64,000 bases of DNA from Oscillatoriaceae cyanobacterium Prado104 (GTDB lineage: Bacteria; Cyanobacteriota; Cyanobacteriia; Cyanobacteriales; Microcoleaceae): the NCBI GenBank assembly GCA_025454405.1, contig JALOON010000038.1:1-64000 (forward strand). Direction: 5' to 3'. The notes under the pieces are model-generated. The model was not told the DNA's origin, ran no database searches, and worked only from the letters and a program-made list of their open reading frames with translations. Position 1 is the first letter of the stretch. Every line of letters starts with the position of its first letter. This document shows positions 1 to 9,530 of this stretch, piece after piece. A program made the position numbers and the translations under genes.

Positions 1-10
1 AAGGACTGCG

Positions 11-988
11 GTGACGTTGCAACCCAATCCACATTTAATACTTCGCACAGAAGGCGGCAATCGCTATTTGCCGCTGATAGGCAGCAATTGCTGGACAGTA
101 GGACGGAACGATGACAATAGTTTTGTGCTTACCGATCGCTGGATTTCCCGCAACCACGCGATGTTGCAGCAAATGGAGACAGGAGAGTTCTACCTGATCG
201 ATTTGGGAAGCCGCAATGGTTCTTTTGTCAACGGACGGCGGGTAAGCATTCCTGTCACGCTGAGAAACGGCGATCGGCTGATTTTCGGTCAAACAGAGTT
301 AGAATTCTACCACCCATCCGCCAGCCGGCGGCTCGAACGGACCCACGATACAAACTCGGAAGATTTTACAGCAACTTTGACGGTTCGCAGCCTGATCAGC
401 GTGATGGTAATGGACATCCGAGACTTTACAGTTTTGACCCGGCAGCTAGACGAAACTGTCCTGTCAGAAGTGATCGGCAGTTGGTTCCGCAGGGCAGGAA
501 ACATTATTCGAGAACACGGTAGCTGGGTGGACAAGTATATTGGCGATGCAATCATGGCTGTGTGGTTTCACAAACCTACTGGTGTCAGTCAAGAAGAAAT
601 GAGGCGGATTTGTAAAGCTTTGAGCCAACTGCACAAAGCAACAGACGAACTCAGCAAGCGCTATCCCCTGCCTTTTCCGCTGCGAGTCGGTGCGGGAATT
701 AATACGGGCTATGCGATGGTGGGCAATTCCGGCAGCAGCGACCGATCGGACTATACTGCCTTGGGAGATACCGTCAACGCAGCTTTTCGGCTGGAGTCCT
801 GCACCAAACAACTAGGCAAAGACATCGCCGTGGGAGAAACAACCTACAAATACCTTAAGGAATTGGGAGCTGAGGATGCCTTCGAGGAGTACACCGTTGC
901 TTTGAAAGGTTACGACACTCCCAGTGTCACCTACGGCACTAGCTTTCCCGAACTAGAAACTTTTCTTAAAACCGACAGCGAGAGTTGA
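11..988 (+). CDS. FHA domain-adenylate cyclase
   Basis: Two-domain signalling protein of 325 residues that probably makes cAMP from ATP in the cytoplasm. An FHA phosphothreonine-binding domain (about residues 20-100) has the expected GR (31-32), SRNH (46-49) and GSRNGSFVNG motifs. A class III nucleotide cyclase domain follows (about 128-300). Its metal-binding aspartates are visible in VMDIRDFT and YIGDAIMAVW, and DYTALGDTVNAAFRLE carries the transition-state Asn/Arg. The Lys of VDKYIGD and the Asp of SDYTALGD are the pair that normally selects adenine over guanine. There is no transmembrane segment. The GTG start lies 5 nt after AAGGA at the very edge of the window, so an upstream extension cannot be excluded. 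FHA input suggests coupling to Ser/Thr kinases. Confidence 0.9.
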   Translation: MTLQPNPHLILRTEGGNRYLPLIGSNCWTVGRNDDNSFVLTDRWISRNHAMLQQMETGEFYLIDLGSRNGSFVNGRRVSIPVTLRNGDRLIFGQTELEFYHPSASRRLERTHDTNSEDFTATLTVRSLISVMVMDIRDFTVLTRQLDETVLSEVIGSWFRRAGNIIREHGSWVDKYIGDAIMAVWFHKPTGVSQEEMRRICKALSQLHKATDELSKRYPLPFPLRVGAGINTGYAMVGNSGSSDRSDYTALGDTVNAAFRLESCTKQLGKDIAVGETTYKYLKELGAEDAFEEYTVALKGYDTPSVTYGTSFPELETFLKTDSES

Positions 989-1266
989 TGGGGTGTTAGG
1001 TGGTAGGTGGTAGGTATGAGCTGGAACAGACTAAGCCTGAAACCAAACACCTACTCACTTTAACTAAGGATGGGGGTTTGAGTTCAGCTCTAAGTCCCGT
1101 GCCACCATATTTTTTACCTAAAACACATTGTGCTGTTATTGTCAATATCTAAGTTCCGGAAAATTTCACAGTCCAAAGTTCGTTAGCGATTTCCCCGATC
1201 GAGTGCATAGCTGAAATGGTAGTCTCTAAATGAATGCTGTGTATTAAATTTGGGAGACAAAACTTC

Positions 1267-1704
1267 ATGAAACGATTGGGTCGTCTGTTGGCAGTATTAA
1301 CCTTAGTGCTGGGCTGCTTGGCATGGGGCGGTGGCCAAAGCGCGATCGCTGCAAACCTTAGCAGTCTGACATTGCCCTCATCCTCGCTCGTAGCCGCCGT
1401 TGATGCCTCATCTAGAACCAATCGGGCCGACGAAAAGCTGGCCACCGAATTCGGCAAAAAACTCGATCTCAACAACAGCGCTGTTCGCGACTTCCGAGTG
1501 TATCGAGGGATGTATCCCACTCTAGCTGCAACAATCATTAAGAATGCTCCTTACGAAAAAGTTGAGGACGTACTTAAAATTCCCGGCCTGACTGAGGCTC
1601 AGAAAAAGTTGCTGCAAGCTAACTTGGACAACTTCACAGTGACGGATGTTGAATCAGTTTTTATTGAGGGAGACAACAGATTAAACAACGGTTTGTACGA
1701 CTAG
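1267..1704 (+). CDS. psbU: Photosystem II extrinsic protein PsbU (12 kDa)
   Basis: Lumenal extrinsic subunit that stabilises the oxygen-evolving complex of photosystem II. The 145-residue precursor starts [11 protein letters not shown], with a signal peptide ending near QSAIAA. The mature part carries the family's double helix-hairpin-helix signature, seen in [18 protein letters not shown] and [17 protein letters not shown] place the start at 1267, where GGGAG is suitably spaced, rather than at an in-frame ATG at 1234 that would add 11 non-conserved residues ahead of the signal peptide. It appears monocistronic: the upstream gene ends about 280 nt away, and a heptamer repeat follows the stop. 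Confidence 0.95.
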   Translation: MKRLGRLLAVLTLVLGCLAWGGGQSAIAANLSSLTLPSSSLVAAVDASSRTNRADEKLATEFGKKLDLNNSAVRDFRVYRGMYPTLAATIIKNAPYEKVEDVLKIPGLTEAQKKLLQANLDNFTVTDVESVFIEGDNRLNNGLYD

Positions 1705-1710
1705 ATCGAG

Positions 1711-1750
1711 AAGGAAGAAGGAAGAAGTAAGAAGGAAGAAGGAAGAAGAA
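1711..1750 (+). repeat. Heptanucleotide GGAAGAA tandem repeat
   Basis: About five imperfect copies of a 7-bp GAAGGAA-type unit begin a few bases after the psbU stop. The same unit recurs near 12.05 kb and, on the other strand, near 35.15 and 36.3 kb. Confidence 0.9.
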
Positions 1751-1919
1751 TTCCTTGTTGCTTTAAATTTCAAGCTTTTTCTTTCTATAAAATCAGCGTA
1801 TTTTGAAAGCAGAAGTCAGGCGGCAAAAAGCAGAAAATTGTTCTAGATTGCAGCCAGCGACTTCTGTTTTTTATTTCAACAAGTTCGCTTTGAAATTATC
1901 GTCACTACGAACAAATCTT

Positions 1920-2210
1920 ATTGCGGTCGATCGACCGGACAAGATATAACTCCCCGGCATAAATGCACGGGGATTTTTTGAGTGAAAATTAGGGATGGTG
2001 CATCGGAGTCTAATTCTTTTCGCGATGGTCAAACACCGCCTACCGATTCTGCTTTTTGTCTGAGCTTAAGTTCATCGCTACTTTTCGTACTTTGAGTCTA
2101 CCAGATCGAGCTGTGCAAAGCGGGCAAAAAACTGACGCTATACTTGAGAATTAAGGCCGTCCTGTAAGGACGGGATTTTCAATCCAGTTCTCTGATAAGA
2201 TAATATTAAA
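1920..2210. mobile_element. IS200/IS605-type non-coding remnant (MITE-like)
   Basis: One edge has a hairpin-like segment, CTCCCCGGCATAAATGCACG followed by GGGATT (about 1950-1977). The other has GGCCGTCCTGTAAGGACGGG followed by a TTTTCAATCC stretch and CTGATAA (about 2153-2203). Very similar edge sequences bracket the tnpB fragment at 9.35-9.69 kb. The interior has no reading frame of note. I infer an internally deleted IS605-family element. It lies directly upstream of nadB and may carry that gene's promoter region. The 26-bp stretch at 1920-1945 recurs near 4673-4699. Confidence 0.6.
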
Positions 2211-2230
2211 ACCACCTTTTTAGCGGGCTA

Positions 2231-3883
2231 ATGACCGATCGATTTGACGTATTAGTTGTAGGTGCTGGCGCGGCCGGTTTGTACACCGCACTTTGCCTTC
2301 CAGAACACTTGCGGGTGGGCTCGATCAATAAAAATACCCTGCCTGTTTCTGCTAGCGATTGGGCTCAAGGGGGGATTGCAGCCGCGATCGCCCCTGAAGA
2401 CTCCGCAGCGCTGCACTTTCAAGATACGCTAGCGGCAGGTGCCGGTTTGTGCGATGTTGATGCCGTGAAATTTTTGGTCGAACAAGCCCCTGCTTGCATT
2501 GACTCCTTGGTAAAAATGGGAGTTGCGTTCGATCGCGCGGGCGCAGATTTGGCCCTCACCCTCGAAGCCGCGCATTCCCGCCGCCGGGTGCTCCACTCCG
2601 CCGACACTACGGGCAAAGCAGTTGTGAGCACGCTGACGGCAAAAGTATTGAGCCGGCAAAATATTCAAATCATCTCCCCCGCTTTTGCCCTAAGTTTGTG
2701 GCTAAATCCCGAAACAGGTTGCTGTCAGGGGATTAGCGCGATTTGCGGCTCGACTGTCAAGTGGTTGAAAGCATCAGCGGTAGTGCTGGCGACAGGCGGC
2801 GGCGGACAGGTATTTGCTCAAACAACCAACCCGCCAGTGAGTACCGGCGACGGAGTGGCGATTGGGTGGCGCGCCGGGGCGCTGCTGCGGGATTTGGAAT
2901 TCGTGCAGTTTCACCCTACAGCTTTGAGTCAAACAGGGGCACCTCGGTTTTTGATCAGCGAAGCGGTGAGGGGAGAAGGCGCTCACTTGGTAGACGCCAA
3001 GGGATATCGGTTTGCTTTTGACTATCACCCAAACGGGGAACTTGCCCCCCGAGATGTTGTCAGCCGCGCAATTTTCCGGCACTTGCAGAAGACTGGGGAA
3101 CCTAACGTGTGGCTGGATTTGCGCCCGATCGCGCCCGATCGCCTGCGCCACAGATTTCCGAATATCATTCAAGTATGCGCGGATTGGGGTATCGATGTTT
3201 TTTCCGCACCGATACCGGTGACGCCCGCAGCCCATTACTGGATGGGAGGGATTGTCGCTGACAAGTTCAACCAAACTTCCATTCCGGGTTTGTATGCGGT
3301 GGGAGAAACGGCGAGTACGGGAGTTCACGGGGCCAACCGTTTGGCGAGCAATTCCCTGCTGGAATGTTTGGTTTTTGGGGCGCAAATGGGGCTGTTGCAG
3401 GTAGCAGAGGGACAGCTTTCAGCAGCAGTAACAGAGGAAAGAGTTGCGGAAAGAGCAACCAAATCGATCGGTGTTTGGGAAATCGTGGCAATCGAAAAGT
3501 TGCGGGAACAACTGCCTAATTTGGTGTGGCAAAGTGCGGGAATTTGTCGCGGAGAGGCACTATTGGCAAGCGCGATCGATCGAGTTGAAATTTGGCGGCG
3601 AGAATTTGCCTCCTTACCCTTGAGTCAGACTTTACTAAATTTACAACCCGAAAAAACTCTTGATTTCTCACCTGCCGATAAGTACACCAGCATGATGTTG
3701 CGCAATTGGGGCGAAGTTGGCAATTTATTAGATATTGGCTACTTAATTCTCAAAAGTGCTGCCTTTCGCACCGAAAGTCGAGGTGGTCACTACCGACTTG
3801 ACTATCCCCTCACCGAACCCGATTGGTGCAGGCACACTTTAATTCAGAACGATCGTTGGTACAAATCTGCCTGCAACTGTTAG
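2231..3883 (+). CDS. nadB: L-aspartate oxidase
   Basis: FAD enzyme that oxidises L-aspartate to iminoaspartate, the first step of de novo NAD synthesis, feeding quinolinate synthase. The 550 residues match the family length. Visible signatures are the N-terminal dinucleotide fold VVGAGAAGLYTALCL, the SDWAQGGIAAA loop, DLEFVQFHPTAL, the RGEGAHLVD segment of the capping domain, HYWMGGIV, and the C-terminal FAD motif GANRLASNSLLECLVFG. This is the fumarate reductase/succinate dehydrogenase flavoprotein fold. It starts at an ATG with only a weak GCGGG upstream, beside a mobile-element remnant. No nadA or nadC is nearby. Confidence 0.95.
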   Translation: MTDRFDVLVVGAGAAGLYTALCLPEHLRVGSINKNTLPVSASDWAQGGIAAAIAPEDSAALHFQDTLAAGAGLCDVDAVKFLVEQAPACIDSLVKMGVAFDRAGADLALTLEAAHSRRRVLHSADTTGKAVVSTLTAKVLSRQNIQIISPAFALSLWLNPETGCCQGISAICGSTVKWLKASAVVLATGGGGQVFAQTTNPPVSTGDGVAIGWRAGALLRDLEFVQFHPTALSQTGAPRFLISEAVRGEGAHLVDAKGYRFAFDYHPNGELAPRDVVSRAIFRHLQKTGEPNVWLDLRPIAPDRLRHRFPNIIQVCADWGIDVFSAPIPVTPAAHYWMGGIVADKFNQTSIPGLYAVGETASTGVHGANRLASNSLLECLVFGAQMGLLQVAEGQLSAAVTEERVAERATKSIGVWEIVAIEKLREQLPNLVWQSAGICRGEALLASAIDRVEIWRREFASLPLSQTLLNLQPEKTLDFSPADKYTSMMLRNWGEVGNLLDIGYLILKSAAFRTESRGGHYRLDYPLTEPDWCRHTLIQNDRWYKSACNC

Positions 3884-4045
3884 GAGTGCCAGGGCGATCG
3901 AGCGTTGAAAAAGTTGGCATTAAGGCAACGGGCATTCAGCTATTTTGCCTCTCAGTTGTATATTGCTCGTTCCCCATCAAAAATCATCAAATTTTCTCCC
4001 CCTTTTTCGCTCACACATCACATCAAATCTTTCCGAGCTCATAGC

Positions 4046-4318
4046 TCAGCGCGTGCCCGTACCGTCATTTGTTGCAGGGTTGCCGTTGGGAGTGGGTTCG
4101 TATTTTTTGGCGCGATTCTCAACTTTAGAATCTGCCGAAGTTTGCCGCGCTACTCGGCTTTGTGTTGAATTTTGGGAGTTGTCGGTTGAGTAGCCGTTCG
4201 TTGTCGAGTTGCTCGCAATTCTCGCAGCAAATGCGCCACCGGTATTTAGCAAGCTAGCAGCCAGCGTTGCTGTTGTTGTGAGCTGAACCAAAGTACGCAG
4301 GGTTTTCATAGCCTTCAT
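4046..4318 (-). CDS. Small secreted protein, unknown function
   Basis: A 90-residue protein with a clear signal peptide: MKAMKTLRTL, a hydrophobic stretch through AASLLNTGG, and an AFAA cleavage site. The short mature region is rich in Ser, Thr and Asn with scattered basic residues, and has no cysteines or recognised domain. AAGGAG lies about 18 nt before the first ATG. A second ATG three codons downstream would also preserve the signal peptide. It converges with nadB. I do not recognise the family. The signal peptide and ribosome-binding sequence favour a real gene, but low complexity leaves doubt. Confidence 0.55.
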   Translation of the reverse strand: MKAMKTLRTLVQLTTTATLAASLLNTGGAFAARIASNSTTNGYSTDNSQNSTQSRVARQTSADSKVENRAKKYEPTPNGNPATNDGTGTR

Positions 4319-4722
4319 TAGTCACCGCAATAGATGCTCCTTACTTACAACCCATTATATCTGTGAAATTCCGTAGATACACTGATATCTTTACATTTGC
4401 TTTAATAAATTTTCGTAAATTTTCGTAAACTCTTTAAATATAAGCTTTCTAGCGATTGAGATCCTGTTTTTGGTTTTACTTTTAGGGAGCGGAATATTGT
4501 TGAACTGTGAGGATCTAATTTATATAGATATGTTTCCCGCAGTTGGGAACAACCCTACAGGGTGCAATACAACCAGATGGGGTAAAATACTTAAGCATTG
4601 CCACCCTTCAAGGTAGAAGCAAGCATTAAAAGTTAGTAGTGCGGACTTAAGTCTGCACTACTAACTGTTTTGATTGCGGTCAATAGACCGGACATGATAG
4701 GAGGATCGATTATTGACAAATA
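4319..4722. other. Intergenic region with palindrome and dispersed repeat
   Basis: No gene seen. It holds a palindrome at about 4635-4665 (AGTAGTGCGGACTTAAGTC and complement) of the 'gtagtgcggac' family also found near 18.76 kb. A 26-bp stretch at 4673-4699 is nearly identical to 1920-1945. The left half is AT-rich with repeated TTCGTAAA. Confidence 0.6.
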
Positions 4723-6858
4723 TCAATAAAAATGATATTGGTTTTTACCTAATTCTTTAGCGCGATACATAGCGGAATCGGCATTTTTAATCAAAACATC
4801 TGGTTGTGCAGCATCAATTGGATACAAACTAATACCGATACTTGTAGTTACAGAAACCACATGTTCTTCCAAGAGAAAAGGCTGGACGATCGCGTCTCTA
4901 ATTTTTTCAGCAACCTTTGCAGCGTCCGATTTTCCGGGGATTCCGGGCAAAATGACGGTGAATTCGTCGCCGCCCAAACGCGAAATTGTGTCGCTCAACC
5001 GCAAGCATCCTTTGAGCCGATCGGCAACTGCCTTAAGCAGTAAATCGCCTGTATTGTGTCCGAGAGTATCGTTAATTAACTTAAACCCATCTAAATCTAA
5101 AAACAATAAAGCTACTAACTCATCGTTCTGAGATGCTTTTTCTAAAGACTGATTTAAACGCTCGTAGAACATTTGGCGGTTGGGCAAACCCGTAAGAGCA
5201 TCGTGATAAGCTTGGTGGCTGAGTTCGGCATTCTTTTGTTTGAGCGCTTCTTCCAAGCGCTTGCGCTCGGTAATATCTCTGATAACTCCGACTAAAAATA
5301 AGTTGCCAGCAGCATCTTTGTGGAGCGATCTTTTAGTGGCAATTAGATGCGTAACTCCGTGAGCGTCAGTAAAATTTTCTTCGTTTTCTAACTGTTTGTT
5401 GGTTTGCAATACTAATTCATCGAGCTGCCAAAATACCTCAGCTTCCTCCTGGGGAAATAAATCGTAATCCGTCCGGGAAGTTAAAATATCTAAAGGGTAG
5501 CCGATAAACCGACAGAATGCCTGATTTAAAACTACGTGGCGGTGGTGTTTATCTTTCACAAAAATCGGGTCAGGAATTGTATCGATTAGCGATTGTAAAA
5601 ATTCCTTAGATTTTTTTAATTCTTCTTGCAAGTGAGCCAGATAACCGACAACAGCGCAGCCAGAACCCAACAAACTGAGGATCGGTGGAATTAAAGGCAA
5701 CCACCAACCAAGTAACAAAGCCAAGTATAAAAATACACTTAAAACCAGGGAAACGCTCACCAAACAACAGGTCGATCGACCGATCGATCGCAGCTTCCAG
5801 CTAACACTTGCGCCCGCCCAAGACCAAAGTAAAATCCACAACCACTCAGCAGCCTCAGGCCAGACATGAATACCCCCGCGCCCATCAAGGGCAGCACTCA
5901 CAATTTGGCTTAAGAAATGAGCCTGAAGTTCGACTCCAGATATTTGCCGGGGAGGACCGAACAAACTGCGACTGTAAGCAGTTTGATGAAAATCTTTGAG
6001 GCTAGTTGCAGTCGAACCGATTAACACCAAGCGCGATCGCAAAACATCGACTGGCACTCTGTTCGAGAGTAAATCGCTCATAGAAACAGTGCGAAAACTG
6101 CCAGCCGGACCGCGCAAGTAAGCCAAAATTTGATAGCCGCGGCTGTCCGATCGAACGTAAGCGCCGTCGTTAGCTTGAAACTGCCGAAACACCCCCTTAC
6201 CCAACTGCAAGTATTTAGGATTGACTTTCGCAGCTTCAGGGATAATACCTTCGTTTTCCAGATAAAGTAAAGCTAGTTGCAAGGCAAAACTTTTATGGGT
6301 TTTACCATCTCCCGGCCAAGAGTAAAGCAAAGTTCGGCGGACTTTACCGTCAGCGTCTACCACAACATTATTGAACCCGATGCGATCGAGCTTGTCGAGT
6401 ACTGGAGGCGGCCGAACTCCGATCCTGGTTTCGTCAGGCATCAACTCAATTCCTACTAAATTAGGAATAGTTTTAAACGCTGTTAGCAATTCGCTATTTC
6501 CCGGTGGAGTTGGCAAATCGCGGTAGATGTCGAGACCAATTGCTCGCGGTTGGGCAGCATTGATTTTCTGCAGCAACTCGGCCAATGTAGCATCAGAAAT
6601 TGGGTAGCCGTATTTTTGCAAATCCGCTTCATTAATTTCTACAATTGCGATGCGCGAGTCAATTGCTTCGGGCGGCCGCCAGCGCACGAATCGATCGAAA
6701 GCTGCCCATTCCCAAAACTGCAAAAATCCGAAGCAGCGCAGTAAAATAACTGTGCTGGCAACAACGATCGCAGTAATCAATACTTGGCGTTCTCGATCGA
6801 GCCATTTTTTGAGAGTTGGTCTCTTATTTTTGTAGTTTTTGTTTGGCTGGTTGAGCAT
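4723..6858 (-). CDS. CHASE2-PAS-GGDEF diguanylate cyclase
   Basis: Membrane sensor of 711 residues that should synthesise cyclic di-GMP. The N-terminal helix (about residues 28-48) is followed by a large extracytoplasmic CHASE2 sensor domain (about 55-330; DSRIAIVEINEADL, QPRAIGLDIYRDLP). Three closely spaced helices follow (about 335-405), then a PAS domain (about 415-530; PDPIFVKDKHHRHVVLNQAF) and a GGDEF domain (about 545-711). The active site is the canonical RLGGDEFTVI. The product-inhibition I-site RLSD lies exactly five residues before GGDEF, so both catalysis and feedback look intact. There is no EAL or HD-GYP domain. It is transcribed alone, away from rplY. Confidence 0.93.
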   Translation of the reverse strand: MLNQPNKNYKNKRPTLKKWLDRERQVLITAIVVASTVILLRCFGFLQFWEWAAFDRFVRWRPPEAIDSRIAIVEINEADLQKYGYPISDATLAELLQKINAAQPRAIGLDIYRDLPTPPGNSELLTAFKTIPNLVGIELMPDETRIGVRPPPVLDKLDRIGFNNVVVDADGKVRRTLLYSWPGDGKTHKSFALQLALLYLENEGIIPEAAKVNPKYLQLGKGVFRQFQANDGAYVRSDSRGYQILAYLRGPAGSFRTVSMSDLLSNRVPVDVLRSRLVLIGSTATSLKDFHQTAYSRSLFGPPRQISGVELQAHFLSQIVSAALDGRGGIHVWPEAAEWLWILLWSWAGASVSWKLRSIGRSTCCLVSVSLVLSVFLYLALLLGWWLPLIPPILSLLGSGCAVVGYLAHLQEELKKSKEFLQSLIDTIPDPIFVKDKHHRHVVLNQAFCRFIGYPLDILTSRTDYDLFPQEEAEVFWQLDELVLQTNKQLENEENFTDAHGVTHLIATKRSLHKDAAGNLFLVGVIRDITERKRLEEALKQKNAELSHQAYHDALTGLPNRQMFYERLNQSLEKASQNDELVALLFLDLDGFKLINDTLGHNTGDLLLKAVADRLKGCLRLSDTISRLGGDEFTVILPGIPGKSDAAKVAEKIRDAIVQPFLLEEHVVSVTTSIGISLYPIDAAQPDVLIKNADSAMYRAKELGKNQYHFY

Positions 6859-7760
6859 TCAAACCACCATAGAATTTTAGATTTTAGATGTTAGATTTTA
6901 GATTTTTGGTTTGGGACGAGGGGCATTGTTCATCGTTGCGGAGTGAATTGCGATCGTCCTGTTTGGCTCCCTGACTGATACCGAGTCTCGATTTTAAATT
7001 TTAGACGATCTAATAATTTTTGGGTTGTGCACTGCGGGCGATCGCCCTCCAACAGCCCTATAGTCGATCGATACCTCCTGTCTGGGCTGCTTGCTTGACA
7101 CTTCTGGTGTTACCTTCCGGACAGAGCAACGATTTTTCGGATAATTGGGTTTTTTGCCTGCATCCCGATTGGACTTACCTGCAAAATTCCTGGTAAATTA
7201 ACTTAGCTTGCGTAAATAAAATATAAAAAAATTTCATTCCTTTTAGAAATATGTTAAACTACCGCATCAAACAAGGTAGATTCTTCCGTTTCTAAAAACC
7301 TAATTTTGCTTCGTTCGGCGGGCGCAAAACAAATACTACTATTTTAAATCCAATGTTAAATCAGCTTAAAAAAGTTTAAGTAAAAAATCGTAGAGATACA
7401 GCATTTTTCAGGTATGTGAAGTACAGAGAAACCCGGTTTCGCCGAAGTTACTGGGTTTGGAGGTGTGTACCTCATAAACCTGCAATCTGCTGTATATAGC
7501 GATCGCAAATAATTTGTAAATATCTTGCTCTCTCCCCTTATTAAGGGGAGGGTTGGGGTGGGGTCAAAAAATTTACAAATGATTTATGACTGCTATAGAT
7601 TAGTTTAGGAATGTAAATAACGAGCGATCGAGATAGAATATTTACAGTAGATTGGATGCAATTTTAGATAGCAATTTTAGATAGCAATTTTAGATTTTTT
7701 GAACTCATAAAAAGCTGAGAATCCCCGGACGGTATCGCGCCGGGGATGATGTCACCGAGA
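6859..7760. other. 900-bp intergenic region, repeats only
   Basis: No convincing gene. Contents: short TTTTAGA-type heptamers near 6878-6906; an AGAAACCCGGTTTC dispersed element near 7430; a CCCCTTATTAAGGGG palindrome near 7536 of the C-rich/G-rich repeat family; and three copies of a 13-mer (TAGCAATTTTAGA) at about 7658-7697. The stretch at 7200-7400 is AT-rich. Confidence 0.6.
7721..7747 (-). terminator. Hairpin downstream of rplY
   Basis: ATCCCCGG and CCGGGGAT form an 8-bp perfect stem around an 11-nt loop, 14 nt past the rplY stop. Read on the minus strand the stem is followed by TCTCAGCTTTTT, so this is a plausible but not ideal intrinsic terminator. Confidence 0.6.
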
Positions 7761-8357
7761 CTATTCTGCTGCTGCTGCTTCTGCTTCTTCTCCAGCACCG
7801 GAACTAGCTCCGAGCACGCTTACCACTACTTGATTCGGTTCGCCGACAGCTACTACTCCAGCGGGCAATACAAGTTCGTGAATGTGCAGCGCATCGCCTA
7901 CATTTAAATTAGAAATATCTACTTCAATTGCTTCTGGAATGCTGTTGGGTTTGCATTTAACTGCTAGCTGCGTCATCACCGTATCTAAGATACCGCCTTC
8001 TAACTTAACGCCTGCTGCTTCACCTGCAAAATTCAGCGGCACTTCAACCTCAATACTATCTTGAGATCCCACAGCAAAAAAGCTGAGGTGGTAGGGATGT
8101 CCTTTCCAGGGATGAACTTGAACTTCCCGAAGGAGGGTTTTGCCGCTCCAAGAAAGGTCGGGTATGCTGAGGTCAATTAGGGTGTTGTTGACGACGTGCT
8201 TTTTGAGGAGAGTTTCCACCGTTTTGGCTTTGACGGTGAGAGCAACTGATTCAGCGCCTTTGTGCCCGTAAAGCACGGCGGGAATCAATCCGGAGCGGCG
8301 GAGGGCATTGGGTTTGCTGCCTTCAGCCCGCTTTTGACATTCTACTGCGAGTTCCAT
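7761..8357 (-). CDS. rplY: 50S ribosomal protein L25 (Ctc form)
   Basis: The 5S rRNA-binding protein of the large subunit. At 198 residues it is the long Ctc/TL5 form. The N-terminal L25 domain (about 1-90; [30 protein letters not shown]) is followed by the beta-rich C-terminal domain (about 95-180; [30 protein letters not shown] region). An alanine/glutamate tail ends the protein. It is followed by a hairpin and preceded by heptamer repeats. purA lies further upstream on the same strand, but about 2.2 kb of accessory genes separate the two. Confidence 0.95.
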   Translation of the reverse strand: MELAVECQKRAEGSKPNALRRSGLIPAVLYGHKGAESVALTVKAKTVETLLKKHVVNNTLIDLSIPDLSWSGKTLLREVQVHPWKGHPYHLSFFAVGSQDSIEVEVPLNFAGEAAGVKLEGGILDTVMTQLAVKCKPNSIPEAIEVDISNLNVGDALHIHELVLPAGVVAVGEPNQVVVSVLGASSGAGEEAEAAAAE

Positions 8358-8414
8358 TGTCTGATGTTCGGTTTATTGCTTTCACATTTTATCAGAAGTG
8401 CGAACGGGCGATCG

Positions 8415-8525
8415 AGGGATTTTAGATTTTAGATTTTAGATTTTAGATTTTAGATTTTCAATAGATTGTAGATTCTCAGGCAAGCGGGCGATCGAGCGAT
8501 TGTAGATTGTAGATTGTAGATTGTA
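8415..8525. repeat. Two adjacent heptamer arrays (TTTTAGA and ATTGTAG units)
   Basis: About five copies of ATTTTAG/TTTTAGA occupy 8421-8457, and about four copies of ATTGTAG occupy 8499-8525. The two arrays have different unit sequences but the same 7-bp period, and each follows a similar GGGCGATCGAG lead-in. Confidence 0.9.
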
Positions 8526-8646
8526 GAAGGAGCATCACCAAGTTTGACAAAGACGGGCCGTGCCTGGTAGCGAATAGATGGAGAAGTTAGCCTGCATCAT
8601 AAATTTTGAGATAAACTGAGGGCTGCTTGTTCAGATCGACTTTTCT

Positions 8647-8892
8647 ATGCTTATTCCAAACGCACAGAATGCTGTTGTTGATATTCGTAAACTTCGTGAC
8701 TACTGCCTCAATTCAGAACACGACGATGGCAAACATAAAGCGCGACTTTTTTCATCAATTCTTGGGATAACCCCTGACAATGCTGAAGAATTGCGCCAAA
8801 TTTTGCTTGAAGTCATTCAAACTCACGAAGCTCTGTTAGGGAGGCGAGATAGATTCGGGCAACGCTACACCCTAGATTTCACGATTGAATAG
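8647..8892 (+). CDS. DUF6883-type small protein
   Basis: An 81-residue protein resembling the DUF6883 family: MLIPNAQNAVVDIRKLRDYC, then GKHKARLFSSILGI and a GQRYTLDFTIE tail. Function is unknown. Homologues, as I recall them, commonly lie just before a DUF4926 gene, as here, which suggests a two-gene module of toxin-antitoxin style; that role is inference. No good ribosome-binding site precedes the ATG. The pair sits on the plus strand between rplY and purA, consistent with insertion of accessory genes. Confidence 0.75.
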   Translation: MLIPNAQNAVVDIRKLRDYCLNSEHDDGKHKARLFSSILGITPDNAEELRQILLEVIQTHEALLGRRDRFGQRYTLDFTIE

Positions 8893-8997
8893 CAAAATAG
8901 AAGTACAACTCTTCGGAGTGGCTGGATTATTGAGCATGATTCGGAGATTCCCAAATTAACAACCTGCTATCCTTTGTAGTGCTTGGAGGTAATAAAA

Positions 8998-9246
8998 GTG
9001 GCAAAGAATATAATTAAATTACTAGATGTCGTTGCCTTGACTGTCGATCTGTCTGAATACAACCTGTGGCGCGGACAAGTGGGGACAGTGGTTGAACTGT
9101 TAGCTGATGGTACAGCGTTTGAAGTTGAATTTAGCGATCGCAACGGGCGCACTTATGAGTCTGTCGGATTGTATCCAGAGCAAATCATGGTGTTGTACTT
9201 TGAGCCTGCATCACCAGAGATTAAACCCGAAATGGTTACAGCATAA
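8998..9246 (+). CDS. DUF4926-type small protein
   Basis: An 82-residue protein with the DUF4926 pattern: LLDVVALTVDLSEYNLWRGQ, GTVVELLADGTAFEVEFSD and YESVGLYPEQIMVL. This is a small all-beta fold of unknown function. I place the start at GTG 8998, because GGAGG at 8985-8989 sits 8 nt before it. An in-frame TTG at 8983 would overlap that ribosome-binding sequence. It pairs with the DUF6883 gene about 100 nt upstream. Confidence 0.75.
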   Translation: MAKNIIKLLDVVALTVDLSEYNLWRGQVGTVVELLADGTAFEVEFSDRNGRTYESVGLYPEQIMVLYFEPASPEIKPEMVTA

Positions 9247-9341
9247 ATGGAGCCATAAATTGCGGGGTAACAACTAATTTTTTTAACAAAAATCGATTGC
9301 CAAGCATCCGCACGCGATTTCTAATCAACGTTTATCAGCCT

Positions 9342-9530
9342 TTATCTGTTTGATATACTCCCCGGCCTAAAAGGCGCGGGGATTCTTGACACTTCATTCG
9401 GCAACTTTTTAGATTGCTTGCAGCAAGCTAGAGCATCATTCCATGCTACCCGGACGCAACCAAACAATCGGGCTAAGCCTAGCTTTTGTTGGTCTGTTGG
9501 ATAAAATCGGTATCTGTACCTTGCTTTCAT
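9342..9530 (-). pseudogene. tnpB 5' fragment (IS200/IS605 family)
   Basis: The first 46 or so residues (MKARYRYRFYPTDQQ, LGLARLFGCVRVAWNDALA) are the typical N-terminus of TnpB, the RNA-guided nuclease of IS605 elements. After KKLPNEV the frame runs directly into the element's end hairpin. Everything from the middle of tnpB to its 3' end, including all RuvC residues, is deleted. It is not functional. Confidence 0.85.

Noticed and set aside
2743..3385. Long frames opposite and inside nadB
   Set aside because: Shadow frames of a GC-rich coding region; nadB itself has full family motifs.
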